Shown: piece by piece, positions 7,548 through 15,160 of the stretch
Numbering within the stretch: position 1 is the stretch's first letter
How the letters are laid out: the number at the start of each line of letters is the position of its first letter
Source of the DNA: Arenicella xantha
GTDB lineage: Bacteria > Pseudomonadota > Gammaproteobacteria > Arenicellales > Arenicellaceae
Direction of reading: 5' to 3'
Assembly: GCF_003315245.1 (NCBI RefSeq)
Contig: NZ_QNRT01000002.1
Span: 177,245-241,244 of the forward strand
Length of the DNA: 64,000 nt
Made by a program: the position numbers and the translations under genes
Notes under the pieces: generated by a model
What the model saw: the letters and a program-made list of their open reading frames with translations, nothing else
Database searches by the model: none
What the model was told of the DNA's origin: nothing

Positions 7548-9410
7548 TCATAAACAGATTGGACTAATAACGCCTGTGTGAGCCACCTTGATGATAAAAC
7601 ACATTGATTGATCCCGCTCTACTAGCTCATAAATAACACCAGACATTGAGTCTGAAGCTCGGTCGGTATTGGCTGAAATAAAGACCCGCCCGTTTGCCAA
7701 AACCTTAATTGAATGCATTATCTCGATTGAAGATGAACCCAACTTTAGTTCTATTGGCGTGAGCAGGTACTCATCTAAGTCTCCATTGAAATCGACACCA
7801 AGCAACTTTAGGTTATTTTGAGAATCTATCGAGTCTCGCACTCCCACCAACCAATCGAAGTCTTGCCCAGCTAACGTGGTGTTGTCTTTACTCAACGCCT
7901 CCAGAACAACGCCCTGCCCTAGGCTACGATCTATAGCGAGTACCGGTGGTTCATCGCTTGCTTGCGCGTCTCGATTACTAAGATAGCTGTCATCTAAGAA
8001 TCCATTAAAATTGTAACTGTATGTACCTTCGGCTTGGTTCCAGCCATAAAACTGTGCGGCGCTAAGCCAGTTAATTTCATCAATAGCAACCTCACCGAGG
8101 TCTACAACGAATAGAGCACCACTGGGGTCTTGACTAATTTGAGACGGACTTCTAAAGCCATACGCAAAGACCTCTTCAACTAAGCCACTGACTCCCACAA
8201 ATGGATTGTCAAACGGGATGCTGTACTGCCCGTTCGCCGCGGTATGACCTTGTGGGTCAATTCGCAACACTGAGCCCAGAGGGTTGCTTAAATCACTCGC
8301 ATTACCTTCTCCATGACCTCTAACGGTCTGAAAGATTGATCCGTTGAATTCAATAGTTTGGTCTTGATCGCCTTCCGCACCACCATCACCAAACCCTATA
8401 AGCAATGCGCCTGTAGAATCGAAATGCATTGCACCACCATTGTTACCTGCCTGAGGCTGAGCTATGCGCAACAGAGTCCTAGAGCTAAACGATGTAACTG
8501 CCAGATCTGATTGGGCAAGCACTGTCCATTCTGTAACGACATTATTGTGATGCGCGTCAACTCCATTGGGCAAGGTGGTGAAATCAACCGGTACCGCGCT
8601 TAACGGCTCGGTATGAAAAGTATAGAACTTTTTACTAGTGGCGTAATCTGGCGCAAACACCATATTGAGCAAACCGTGCTCAGAGACTCCTTGGCTTAAA
8701 TCTGTTTCAACTAACAACCTTTCAGCAAGCTCTAAACCAAGGTCGATAAATACGCTGGCTTGATTATTGGAGGTATCAAAGCGGGTTATTAAACCATTTA
8801 AATCTACGATGAAAATCACATTTGGCTGGCTTGCCTCAACAACCAAGCCACGTGGCCAACTTAGACCAGACTGCCGGCTCTCTGCTGCCAGCTCGATGGC
8901 ATCGCCGGATAGAGTCAAAGGCACACTAGGATTTAAGATTTTAGCCGGAGGATCTAACAGAGCCACTGACAGGTTGGCTGGTGGCAGTTGATTATTCACA
9001 ACAGAGTGTGAGCCACTGGGCGATCCAAAATAATGGCTGTTTACCGAGCCCTCGCTCCAGCCAGGAAAGTATCCGGCTTGAACCTCGGTAATATTACTAG
9101 AGCCAGACTGATTTTGATCTGAATTCTCTAAACCAGCGAAATCAAAAGCATAGTCTAAATCAGACACGTCAAAGGGTCGCCGTGACTCGAGCAATTCAAA
9201 GACTTCCCAACCATAACTATTCCAGCCGTTGGTGGAACCGCCCGCTGGTGATACATGGCAGATTTGGCAAGCTGCTTGGGATTCGCCAATGTCCGTGAAT
9301 TGCGCATAGCGGGCATTCCAGCGCTCAAGAAATGAGCCCATGGCATATGCCCCTTCCGCGCTGACACCTTGAATCGCTATACAAACAACTAGCCAAAAGC
9401 AAACACGCAT
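7548..9410 (-). CDS. Haem c / glucose-sorbosone dehydrogenase-like secreted protein
   Basis: A 620-residue protein with a signal peptide (cleavage near GAYA), then a single c-type haem site CQICH at residues 48-52. From about residue 170 it has a beta-propeller of the glucose/sorbosone dehydrogenase (GSDH) family: GLLNMVFAPDY, GAMHFDSTGALLIGFGDGG, AYGFRSPSQIS and YGWNQAEGTY. Known relatives oxidise sugars or aldoses with PQQ in the periplasm, so the haem site could pass on electrons; the substrate here is unknown. The C-terminus, SMCFIIKVAHTG then VISPICL, resembles that of the Delta-60 protein at 15161. It is the last gene of a three-gene operon, 15 bases after the DUF1501 gene. Confidence 0.75.
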   Translation of the reverse strand: MRVCFWLVVCIAIQGVSAEGAYAMGSFLERWNARYAQFTDIGESQAACQICHVSPAGGSTNGWNSYGWEVFELLESRRPFDVSDLDYAFDFAGLENSDQNQSGSSNITEVQAGYFPGWSEGSVNSHYFGSPSGSHSVVNNQLPPANLSVALLDPPAKILNPSVPLTLSGDAIELAAESRQSGLSWPRGLVVEASQPNVIFIVDLNGLITRFDTSNNQASVFIDLGLELAERLLVETDLSQGVSEHGLLNMVFAPDYATSKKFYTFHTEPLSAVPVDFTTLPNGVDAHHNNVVTEWTVLAQSDLAVTSFSSRTLLRIAQPQAGNNGGAMHFDSTGALLIGFGDGGAEGDQDQTIEFNGSIFQTVRGHGEGNASDLSNPLGSVLRIDPQGHTAANGQYSIPFDNPFVGVSGLVEEVFAYGFRSPSQISQDPSGALFVVDLGEVAIDEINWLSAAQFYGWNQAEGTYSYNFNGFLDDSYLSNRDAQASDEPPVLAIDRSLGQGVVLEALSKDNTTLAGQDFDWLVGVRDSIDSQNNLKLLGVDFNGDLDEYLLTPIELKLGSSSIEIMHSIKVLANGRVFISANTDRASDSMSGVIYELVERDQSMCFIIKVAHTGVISPICL

Positions 9411-9425
9411 ACTTGTTGTTACAGC

Positions 9426-11162
9426 CTAAACGTTGCTTTTAAATAAATTATCAAACAATTGCGCTTGTTCAAGAATCGGCGCTTCGCCGGTGTAGTCAGG
9501 CGCGACACGCGGGAACACTACACTTCCGGACGTTGGCGCAATCGCTTCACATACGGATGCAAATAAGTGATCAAACTCGGTGCGCGGCGTGATATCTGGC
9601 GTGAATAATGCAGCGTCGGTGTATTTAGCAATCTCGTCATCTTGAAACAATTCGCCGTAAACACCACCGTTTACTGATTCACCAAATACCAACATAATAT
9701 TCCCAGCACCGTGATCGGTACCTGAATCACCATTATCTCTAATCTGGCGACCAAACTCTCCTGCCGCCACAAACACGAGGTTTTGCTTGGTAGTTGAGTC
9801 TAAGTGTTTCCATAATGCCGATAGCCCGTAATGCAATTCAGCACCAAGCTCATCTTGCGGCCCACCAAACACATCTTGAAATGCACTTTCAATGCCACGA
9901 TTAATATATGGGTCCTGCAAATCAGGTACATCCATGTTCTTTCTTTGCTGCGAATGACTGTCCCACTCGAGCGTGTATTGCAACGAGGCTACTTTCAAAT
10001 CCAGCAAACAGTTTGCAGCCAGTACATCGTATAAATTACGAATTTGCTCGCCCCATTTTTGATCAAAACAAACATGCCTGGCAACGCCGTTAACGTCATC
10101 ATTGAAGTCATGGGTTGGAAATTCTTCCGCGCTCCCCATTGGGTCTTTGCTTCGATCTAACGTGGGAGCATACAGAGCTCGTATCTCATCAGGCACATTG
10201 AAGTTGAGCTGGGTACTCATTTGCTGTCCCAACACGCGCAACCGCTGCTCGTGGGCTAACGGTTTATCATACTGTTGATTAAGGGTTTCCTGCTGCAACG
10301 ACCCGTAGTAACTCTTGAGGGTTCGAGCCAACGCAAAGTCGGCTCGATTTGACTGGTCTTGATCTAAATCGTGCTCACGTAAACCAAGATCACGTGAGTT
10401 ACGAATCGCTACTAAATTTGAATTGTCGATCAAATTTGGCTCGTAAACAGGTGAGGTAACTGGCCCAAAAGTAAAAGGGCTCGGTGTCTCGGTTAGTGCG
10501 ACGCTGGCACCGCCAGCCGCTGTTGCAAGACGACCTCCCCAACCAGAGCGACCTCCGTCATCGACATTCGAAAGTATGTTTCCCTGATCTAATTGAATGA
10601 CCGCGTGGTCATGAGCGCGATGAGTAGCGCCGACCATATTTGCACAGATAGCAACCTTGCCTTCTTTAAACATTCTGATCAGCCAGCCAGCACCATGCCA
10701 AATTCCAAACTCAGTGGTTGAGGAACTGGGGCCAACATAGATTGGATCTCCCACATTATTGGCAGTAGTAGCAAACGTGGCTGTATCAAAATGTTCGTAA
10801 TGATCATTCCAGCGTGCACGCCAGGCGGCTTCTTGGGCAATAAGGTGAGCGTCATCCGATGCAAAGCCGCCACGAGCAACTTCGGTACGATGCGCACGTG
10901 AACGATATTTCCAGTACAAATATGCAAAGCTAGAACGCTGCTCGGTTGGCACCAGCACGCCGTCTACCCCAGGCATACCCGGCACTATAAAGTGACGAAA
11001 ATCTGGGCCACCACCTAACATGATGTTGATCAATGCTCGTTGATTTAAAGGCTCAAAACCACTACCAACACAACCAGCAGCGCTGGCACTTTGCGAAAAT
11101 GACGGAAGCGATGCAGCCGCTAAGGCAGCCGCGAGGCTTTGAATAAACTCTCTACGTTTCAT
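9426..11162 (-). CDS. DUF1501 family protein, Tat-exported
   Basis: A 578-residue protein. The N-terminus MKRREFIQSLAAALAAASLP is a twin-arginine signal (KRREF), implying export in folded form. DUF1501 proteins belong to the sulfatase/alkaline-phosphatase-like group; visible family features are GGPDFRHFIVPG, HRAHDHAVIQ, GGRLATAAGG, AAGEFGRQIRDNGDSGTDHG and FGESVNGG. Their biochemical role is not established. The start codon overlaps the stop of the DUF1800 gene by four bases (ATGA), so translation is coupled. DUF1800 and DUF1501 are recurrent neighbours in many bacteria. Here they are joined by a haem/GSDH protein, suggesting one exported system. Confidence 0.85.
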   Translation of the reverse strand: MKRREFIQSLAAALAAASLPSFSQSASAAGCVGSGFEPLNQRALINIMLGGGPDFRHFIVPGMPGVDGVLVPTEQRSSFAYLYWKYRSRAHRTEVARGGFASDDAHLIAQEAAWRARWNDHYEHFDTATFATTANNVGDPIYVGPSSSTTEFGIWHGAGWLIRMFKEGKVAICANMVGATHRAHDHAVIQLDQGNILSNVDDGGRSGWGGRLATAAGGASVALTETPSPFTFGPVTSPVYEPNLIDNSNLVAIRNSRDLGLREHDLDQDQSNRADFALARTLKSYYGSLQQETLNQQYDKPLAHEQRLRVLGQQMSTQLNFNVPDEIRALYAPTLDRSKDPMGSAEEFPTHDFNDDVNGVARHVCFDQKWGEQIRNLYDVLAANCLLDLKVASLQYTLEWDSHSQQRKNMDVPDLQDPYINRGIESAFQDVFGGPQDELGAELHYGLSALWKHLDSTTKQNLVFVAAGEFGRQIRDNGDSGTDHGAGNIMLVFGESVNGGVYGELFQDDEIAKYTDAALFTPDITPRTEFDHLFASVCEAIAPTSGSVVFPRVAPDYTGEAPILEQAQLFDNLFKSNV

Positions 11163-13582
11163 TGCGAAGCCTCCGAAGAAATGTTCTCGTCACCAAACAC
11201 GAATGGCGTTGCAAATATGAATGATAGAGCATGGTTAATACGCTCATTTGCATAGCGGCTCACCTGCCCTTCTTCGCTACCTAATGGCAGCTCCGTTTGG
11301 TGTAACTGATCTAACAATGCCTGTATCGTCGGATCGTTACTGATTTCGCTAGTGGTAAACTGCCTATTTAGCCATTCTTTTTCCTGAGTTGAATACCCGC
11401 CTTGATGAGAACAGTAGTTCAAGTCTGACAAAATATCGTTGATTGTCGCGACACTCTGATTATTGGCAATACGGTCTTCACGCATGCACAACAGATAAGC
11501 TAGATCATAAAAACGATCGTTATGTCCAACGTCATCGCTGATCGAGTAGTATCGCGTAGCCGCTAATAGAGGCAAAAGATGCGCCTCTTCAAGGTCTGTA
11601 TAATCGTCCAAATCACCTATCGTATGCTCCCACAACCATCTGGCTACATGCCCGGCTGGGTAGGTTCCATTGACGCTAGGAATCACTTTTCTCCAATCCT
11701 TTGCCCAGCTATCGCCAGCATCGCAATCATTACAATAAGCGGCATTTCGGAACTGCAGCGACTGATCAGTCGCGCGATTGTAGTTATTAGCAAAGATCGC
11801 TACTGAGTCAGCCGCTTCTTTGGGAGTTTGCCCACCAAACACATTGTGCTCGGGCCTAAATACATCGACTAATTCATCATCAGTAATTATATCATCAAGC
11901 GGACGCCCAACACTGCCGCCGTTGCGGTATGAATAGAGTGCTTCGATGTTATCAATATTAAAACGGTTAGCTTTGTAGAAAGCTCTCTCAAAGCTTGTCA
12001 ACGAGCGACTTTGTAATTCGTCGTGCAACAACGATGAGGTGGCGTACGCACGGATGAACTCTAGGAAATTTTTATTGCTGCCCATGCTTTGCCATGCCGC
12101 TCGCAAACTAATTTTCTTGTCTTCATTCAGCGTGTCATCAGCTAATCCTTCAACAATCATAACGGGCAAGTTTTTAAGACTCTCGACATGCTCAATAGAG
12201 CGCATCATCAAGTTATCGATTTTCTCTGACGCACTCGCACCAGAGACCTGCGTGTCATAAACGTCGGATGGATTGAAGATAGTTAGAGTTGGAACATGAT
12301 GACTGTTAGTGCCGAAGTTAACAAACCGCGGATTTGCCGGCCCCACTGACATATCAGTAAGCATCTTGCTAGTGTTCTTAATGGTTACATTTTCATGATA
12401 GCTCGGGTCGCTAACACCAAAGATACCAAAATAGAGTTGGTGAATCTCGCGCGCAAAATCATCATTACAAAAACAAATTCCATTAAAAAAAACGCTGTTT
12501 TCATGCCCGTATTGAACCGCCACCGCCGAAGTCTTAGCCGCCAGCGCAAGCACTTGTTCATAACTAGCGCCAGACTCATGCGCCTCCATAATGACATCGT
12601 AATAATGGGCCATCTGAGTCGTGCTCACGGTCGCGTCTAGAGATAATGCCAAATGATAGTTAGTTTCCCAAAACCCAATGCGCTGCCGGAACGGGTTTAG
12701 GCCTCTAATAGTAGACATAATGTAGAAGCTTTCTTCTAGATTTTGACCCAGCAGCCTAAAGTGGTTACGAACACTGTAATCCATAGGTAGGTTAGGAAAC
12801 GACTCTAGCCCCATGTAGTTGTCGGCGAATTCCACCAACGAAGCAAACTGAGTTGCAGCTTCAGGGTAACGTTCCCCAGGGATTAGCGGCGAAAGCTTTG
12901 AGTTATGTTCGTCAAAGTTCAACATCTCTTGGATCGCTACTTCGGGCAACATATTCGCCCAAGCCACAATTTGACTGTCGAAGGCTTGCCCGCCAAAAGC
13001 GAATAGCTTCAACACTTTGCGAACAGCTCGAACGTCCCAATCAAGGCGGTTAAGCCGCGGCAACTGCAAATCGAATTGCTGTGTTACTAGATCAACATTA
13101 GTAATCGTGCCGCTAGTCTCTGATTGATTTTCCAGCACCACGCTATTAGAGCCTACCAACAAACTAGCGTCTAACTGAATGCAGTACTCGCCCTCTCCTT
13201 TTAGCAAAAATGCATCCTGTTCAACGCCATTCAATGTCAGTACGAAAGCGCTCGGATCATTACTCTGATTTAAAGAATAGGCAAAACAAAAAACGGCGGA
13301 CTCATTTGACTCCGGAAATACCTTAGAATATGGCTCGTCCACGGTGTACACGTTTGCATCGAGCACGTTGAGCGAAGCCGTTGGAGTAACCGAAATAGTC
13401 TCATCGTTTATGAGCAATGATAAGATTGCCGGCATATAGCCTTTCGCATCAGCCGCGGCATGAGCAAAACCGCTTGGAGAAAACAGACTCAACCCCCAAA
13501 CTAGAAACACCGACAACAGTTTGACCCTGATTTTCAATAGTTTTGAAACTAATGAAGTCGAATTATTAAGTATTATTATCAT
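11159..13582 (-). CDS. DUF1800 family protein
   Basis: An 807-residue protein beginning with a basic and then hydrophobic segment (LLKIRVKLLSVFLVWGLSLF, with likely cleavage after FAHA) that should direct Sec export. The first 170 residues form a beta-rich module with two cysteines (VFCFAYS, EYCIQL). The DUF1800 region follows from about 175: LNRLDWDVRAVRKVLKLFAFG, REIHQLYFGIFGVSD, LHDELQSRSLTSFERAFYKAN, and a C-terminal LIFATPFVFGDE-like end. DUF1800 is found paired with DUF1501, and its role is unknown. First gene of the operon; a Shine-Dalgarno sequence is not obvious before the ATG. Confidence 0.8.
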   Translation of the reverse strand: MIIILNNSTSLVSKLLKIRVKLLSVFLVWGLSLFSPSGFAHAAADAKGYMPAILSLLINDETISVTPTASLNVLDANVYTVDEPYSKVFPESNESAVFCFAYSLNQSNDPSAFVLTLNGVEQDAFLLKGEGEYCIQLDASLLVGSNSVVLENQSETSGTITNVDLVTQQFDLQLPRLNRLDWDVRAVRKVLKLFAFGGQAFDSQIVAWANMLPEVAIQEMLNFDEHNSKLSPLIPGERYPEAATQFASLVEFADNYMGLESFPNLPMDYSVRNHFRLLGQNLEESFYIMSTIRGLNPFRQRIGFWETNYHLALSLDATVSTTQMAHYYDVIMEAHESGASYEQVLALAAKTSAVAVQYGHENSVFFNGICFCNDDFAREIHQLYFGIFGVSDPSYHENVTIKNTSKMLTDMSVGPANPRFVNFGTNSHHVPTLTIFNPSDVYDTQVSGASASEKIDNLMMRSIEHVESLKNLPVMIVEGLADDTLNEDKKISLRAAWQSMGSNKNFLEFIRAYATSSLLHDELQSRSLTSFERAFYKANRFNIDNIEALYSYRNGGSVGRPLDDIITDDELVDVFRPEHNVFGGQTPKEAADSVAIFANNYNRATDQSLQFRNAAYCNDCDAGDSWAKDWRKVIPSVNGTYPAGHVARWLWEHTIGDLDDYTDLEEAHLLPLLAATRYYSISDDVGHNDRFYDLAYLLCMREDRIANNQSVATINDILSDLNYCSHQGGYSTQEKEWLNRQFTTSEISNDPTIQALLDQLHQTELPLGSEEGQVSRYANERINHALSFIFATPFVFGDENISSEASQ

Positions 13583-13842
13583 ACGACAATTGTAGCCGAC
13601 TTTATGCTGGGAGCATTAACGAAAGCAACGCCTAATCAACGTTGCTGGACACATGCTTTTTAGTCACACACACATAGCTAGACACATGACTACCTCTGTA
13701 TCATTTTAGCGGTGTTATTGAAAATTCCCACACGACTAACTTTGAAAGAATCGAGTTTTGTCTGAAACCTGAGCTAGTCAAACAAAAATAGAAATCGACT
13801 TTGCTGGAGTGCGCATCCATTTCTACACTCCTTAATAGCAGG
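13583..13842. other. Intergenic upstream of the DUF1800 operon
   Basis: This stretch must hold the promoter of the minus-strand DUF1800 operon and the downstream region of the cupin transcription unit, which also runs on the minus strand. It is AT-rich with no ORF. I could not settle a convincing -35/-10 pair. Confidence 0.4.
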
Positions 13843-13896
13843 TAAAAAATAAGCCCCAGAAAATGTAGCTAACAACGATTTCTGGGGCTTAAAAAA
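13843..13896 (-). terminator. Rho-independent terminator after the cupin gene
   Basis: AAGCCCCAGAAA at 13851-13862 pairs with TTTCTGGGGCTT at 13879-13890 (12 bp, loop of about 16). Read on the minus strand, the stem is followed by ATTTTTTACC, a proper T-run, 18 or more bases after the cupin stop. The plus side has AAAAAA before the stem when read in that direction, so it mainly serves the minus-strand transcript. Confidence 0.8.
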
Positions 13897-13914
13897 CTTA
13901 GCTATTGCTAAGCA

Positions 13915-14340
13915 CTACGCACAACTACACTGATAGCAGTAACACATTGTTGCGCCCTGCGGTCCCACCTCAAACTCATAACCAGCGCCGGCAGGAATAT
14001 ACATCCAGTCACCTTGAGTTAATTCGACATCCCCGAAATGGATAGACCCACTTATCATAAACCGGATACCAGCGCCCTCATCATGGCTGTGTTTCGGCAC
14101 CTTGGTATAAGGCGCTCCGGACGAAATATACATTGTTGATGCAGACTCGAAATACACCGGTAGTAAGGTTTTGGTGAATCCCTTTGGAACGTTATCTACC
14201 GCTAGCGCTTTGTACATTAACTTTCTAATCTTAGGCTGACGAGAGTGCACGATTTCGCGAGAATTGATGCCTGCTTCCTTTTGCATCGATAGTATATTTT
14301 CAATACAACTCGCGAGTGTCGATTGGTTTGGATTAAACAT
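13915..14340 (-). CDS. Cupin-domain protein with Cys-rich C-terminal tail
   Basis: A 141-residue protein. Residues of about 78-130 form a small cupin barrel: motif 1 with H84, H86 and D87/E88 (KHSHDEGAGIRFMISG) and motif 2 GDWMYIPAGAGYEFEVG. The protein ends MCYCYQCSCA, placing C133, C135, C138 and C140 in a CxCxxCxC array directly after the barrel, which is unusual and suggests a second metal site or a modified tail. The start is well supported by AAGGAG eight bases upstream. It sits behind a 32-aa ORF and a possible 25-aa ORF and before a strong terminator, forming its own short transcription unit. Cupins bind metals and range from enzymes to sensors; the role here is unknown. Confidence 0.75.
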   Translation of the reverse strand: MFNPNQSTLASCIENILSMQKEAGINSREIVHSRQPKIRKLMYKALAVDNVPKGFTKTLLPVYFESASTMYISSGAPYTKVPKHSHDEGAGIRFMISGSIHFGDVELTQGDWMYIPAGAGYEFEVGPQGATMCYCYQCSCA

Positions 14341-14355
14341 TTTAATATCTCCTTA

Positions 14356-14433
14356 TTAATTGGTAAAACTTAGACAAAACCAAGCTCCAACCCGACAACA
14401 CATTCCTTTGAATTTAACGTCAGCTAAGTTCAT
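14356..14433 (-). CDS. Possible 25-aa Cys-containing peptide
   Basis: The frame MNLADVKFKGMCCRVGAWFC plus five residues ends 15 bases before the cupin start codon. It has three cysteines. No good Shine-Dalgarno sequence precedes the ATG (an AAGGAG lies 42 bases upstream, too far), so this may be non-coding leader. It is listed because it adjoins a protein with a Cys-rich tail. Confidence 0.2.
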   Translation of the reverse strand: MNLADVKFKGMCCRVGAWFCLSFTN

Positions 14434-14489
14434 TATCCATAAACCTATCCATAAACTTAGCTATACCAATCTGTCTCCTTAGCCCACCG

Positions 14490-14588
14490 TCATTCAGCTT
14501 GACTGAGAAAGGTGGAAATAGACATACCCAAACCTGTAATCAAAAATGCATATATCACACTTGGTCTACTCTTAAGTGCGCCAAACAT
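14490..14588 (-). CDS. Small hydrophobic peptide, 32 aa
   Basis: ATG at 14586-14588 is preceded by GGGAGGAA at ideal spacing, a very strong ribosome binding site. The peptide begins MFGALKSRPSVIYAFLITGL and ends with SISTFLSQAE: a short basic start, one hydrophobic segment and a polar end, resembling either a single-pass membrane peptide or a bare signal peptide. It lies about 150 bases upstream of the cupin gene in the same direction, after a candidate promoter, so it is likely the first cistron of the unit. No family recognised. Confidence 0.45.
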   Translation of the reverse strand: MFGALKSRPSVIYAFLITGLGMSISTFLSQAE

Positions 14589-14662
14589 CCAATTCCTCCC
14601 ACTACTTAGTTTTATTATCGCATGATAAATAGCCGTGCATAAAAGCCAGCTCCACTAGAACG

Positions 14663-14691
14663 ACTTATGACGTAGTCTATTTTGGTGTCAA
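14663..14691 (-). promoter_or_regulatory. Candidate sigma70 promoter of the small-peptide/cupin unit
   Basis: On the minus strand, TTGACA (14686-14691) is followed by a 17-base spacer and ATAAGT (14663-14668), which would start transcription some 65 bases before the 32-aa ORF. The -35 is perfect but the -10 is poor. Confidence 0.35.
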
Positions 14692-14816
14692 AACCCTTAG
14701 TTTCATCGGCTCTTCAACGCCATAATTTCTTTAGCCCTCGCGTTGCTTGCGCTCATAAAATCCCAAACTAAGCTCAAAAATATTGCGAAATTAGACGAGT
14801 GGATGGGGAGTCGACT

Positions 14817-14876
14817 TTTCTTTAGTGTGGCTGTCCTCTTCAGGATGTCTTTAGGATGGCTGTCCATTTCTATTAA
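14817..14876. repeat. Two REP-like remnants (TGGCTGTCC type)
   Basis: TTCTTTAGTGTGGCTGTCC and, 30 bases on, TTAGGATGGCTGTCCATTTC share their core with the motif at 3434-3465 and resemble the right ends of the RAYT elements. They lie in the otherwise gene-free stretch before the Delta-60 gene (about 14590-15160), where I see nothing else apart from the cupin-unit promoter. Confidence 0.45.
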
Positions 14877-15160
14877 CTCACCCTACTTTTCGCCAAATTG
14901 GTAGGACGGCTCACCCATAGAAATTGACAGACAGGGAACCTCACCGTCGATTTGAAAAATAGGTACCTATACTCATGTACAGGGTAAATGACTGCGCTAG
15001 GATAAATTCTGGTCTATCTACATCGCAGCGCTGGCTGTTGTTTGTTTGCAGCTCAAACAGCATTTCACTGGAGCCATTATTGAATGACATATCTCACTTC
15101 CCCTAACTTACAACAATTTGAATTAACTTGAAAAATTACGATATTGATAATTGGATCGAC

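Noticed and set aside
12385-12640. Overlapping frames on both strands inside the DUF1800 gene
   Set aside because: Both are internal to a long, family-matching coding region, with no independent signals.
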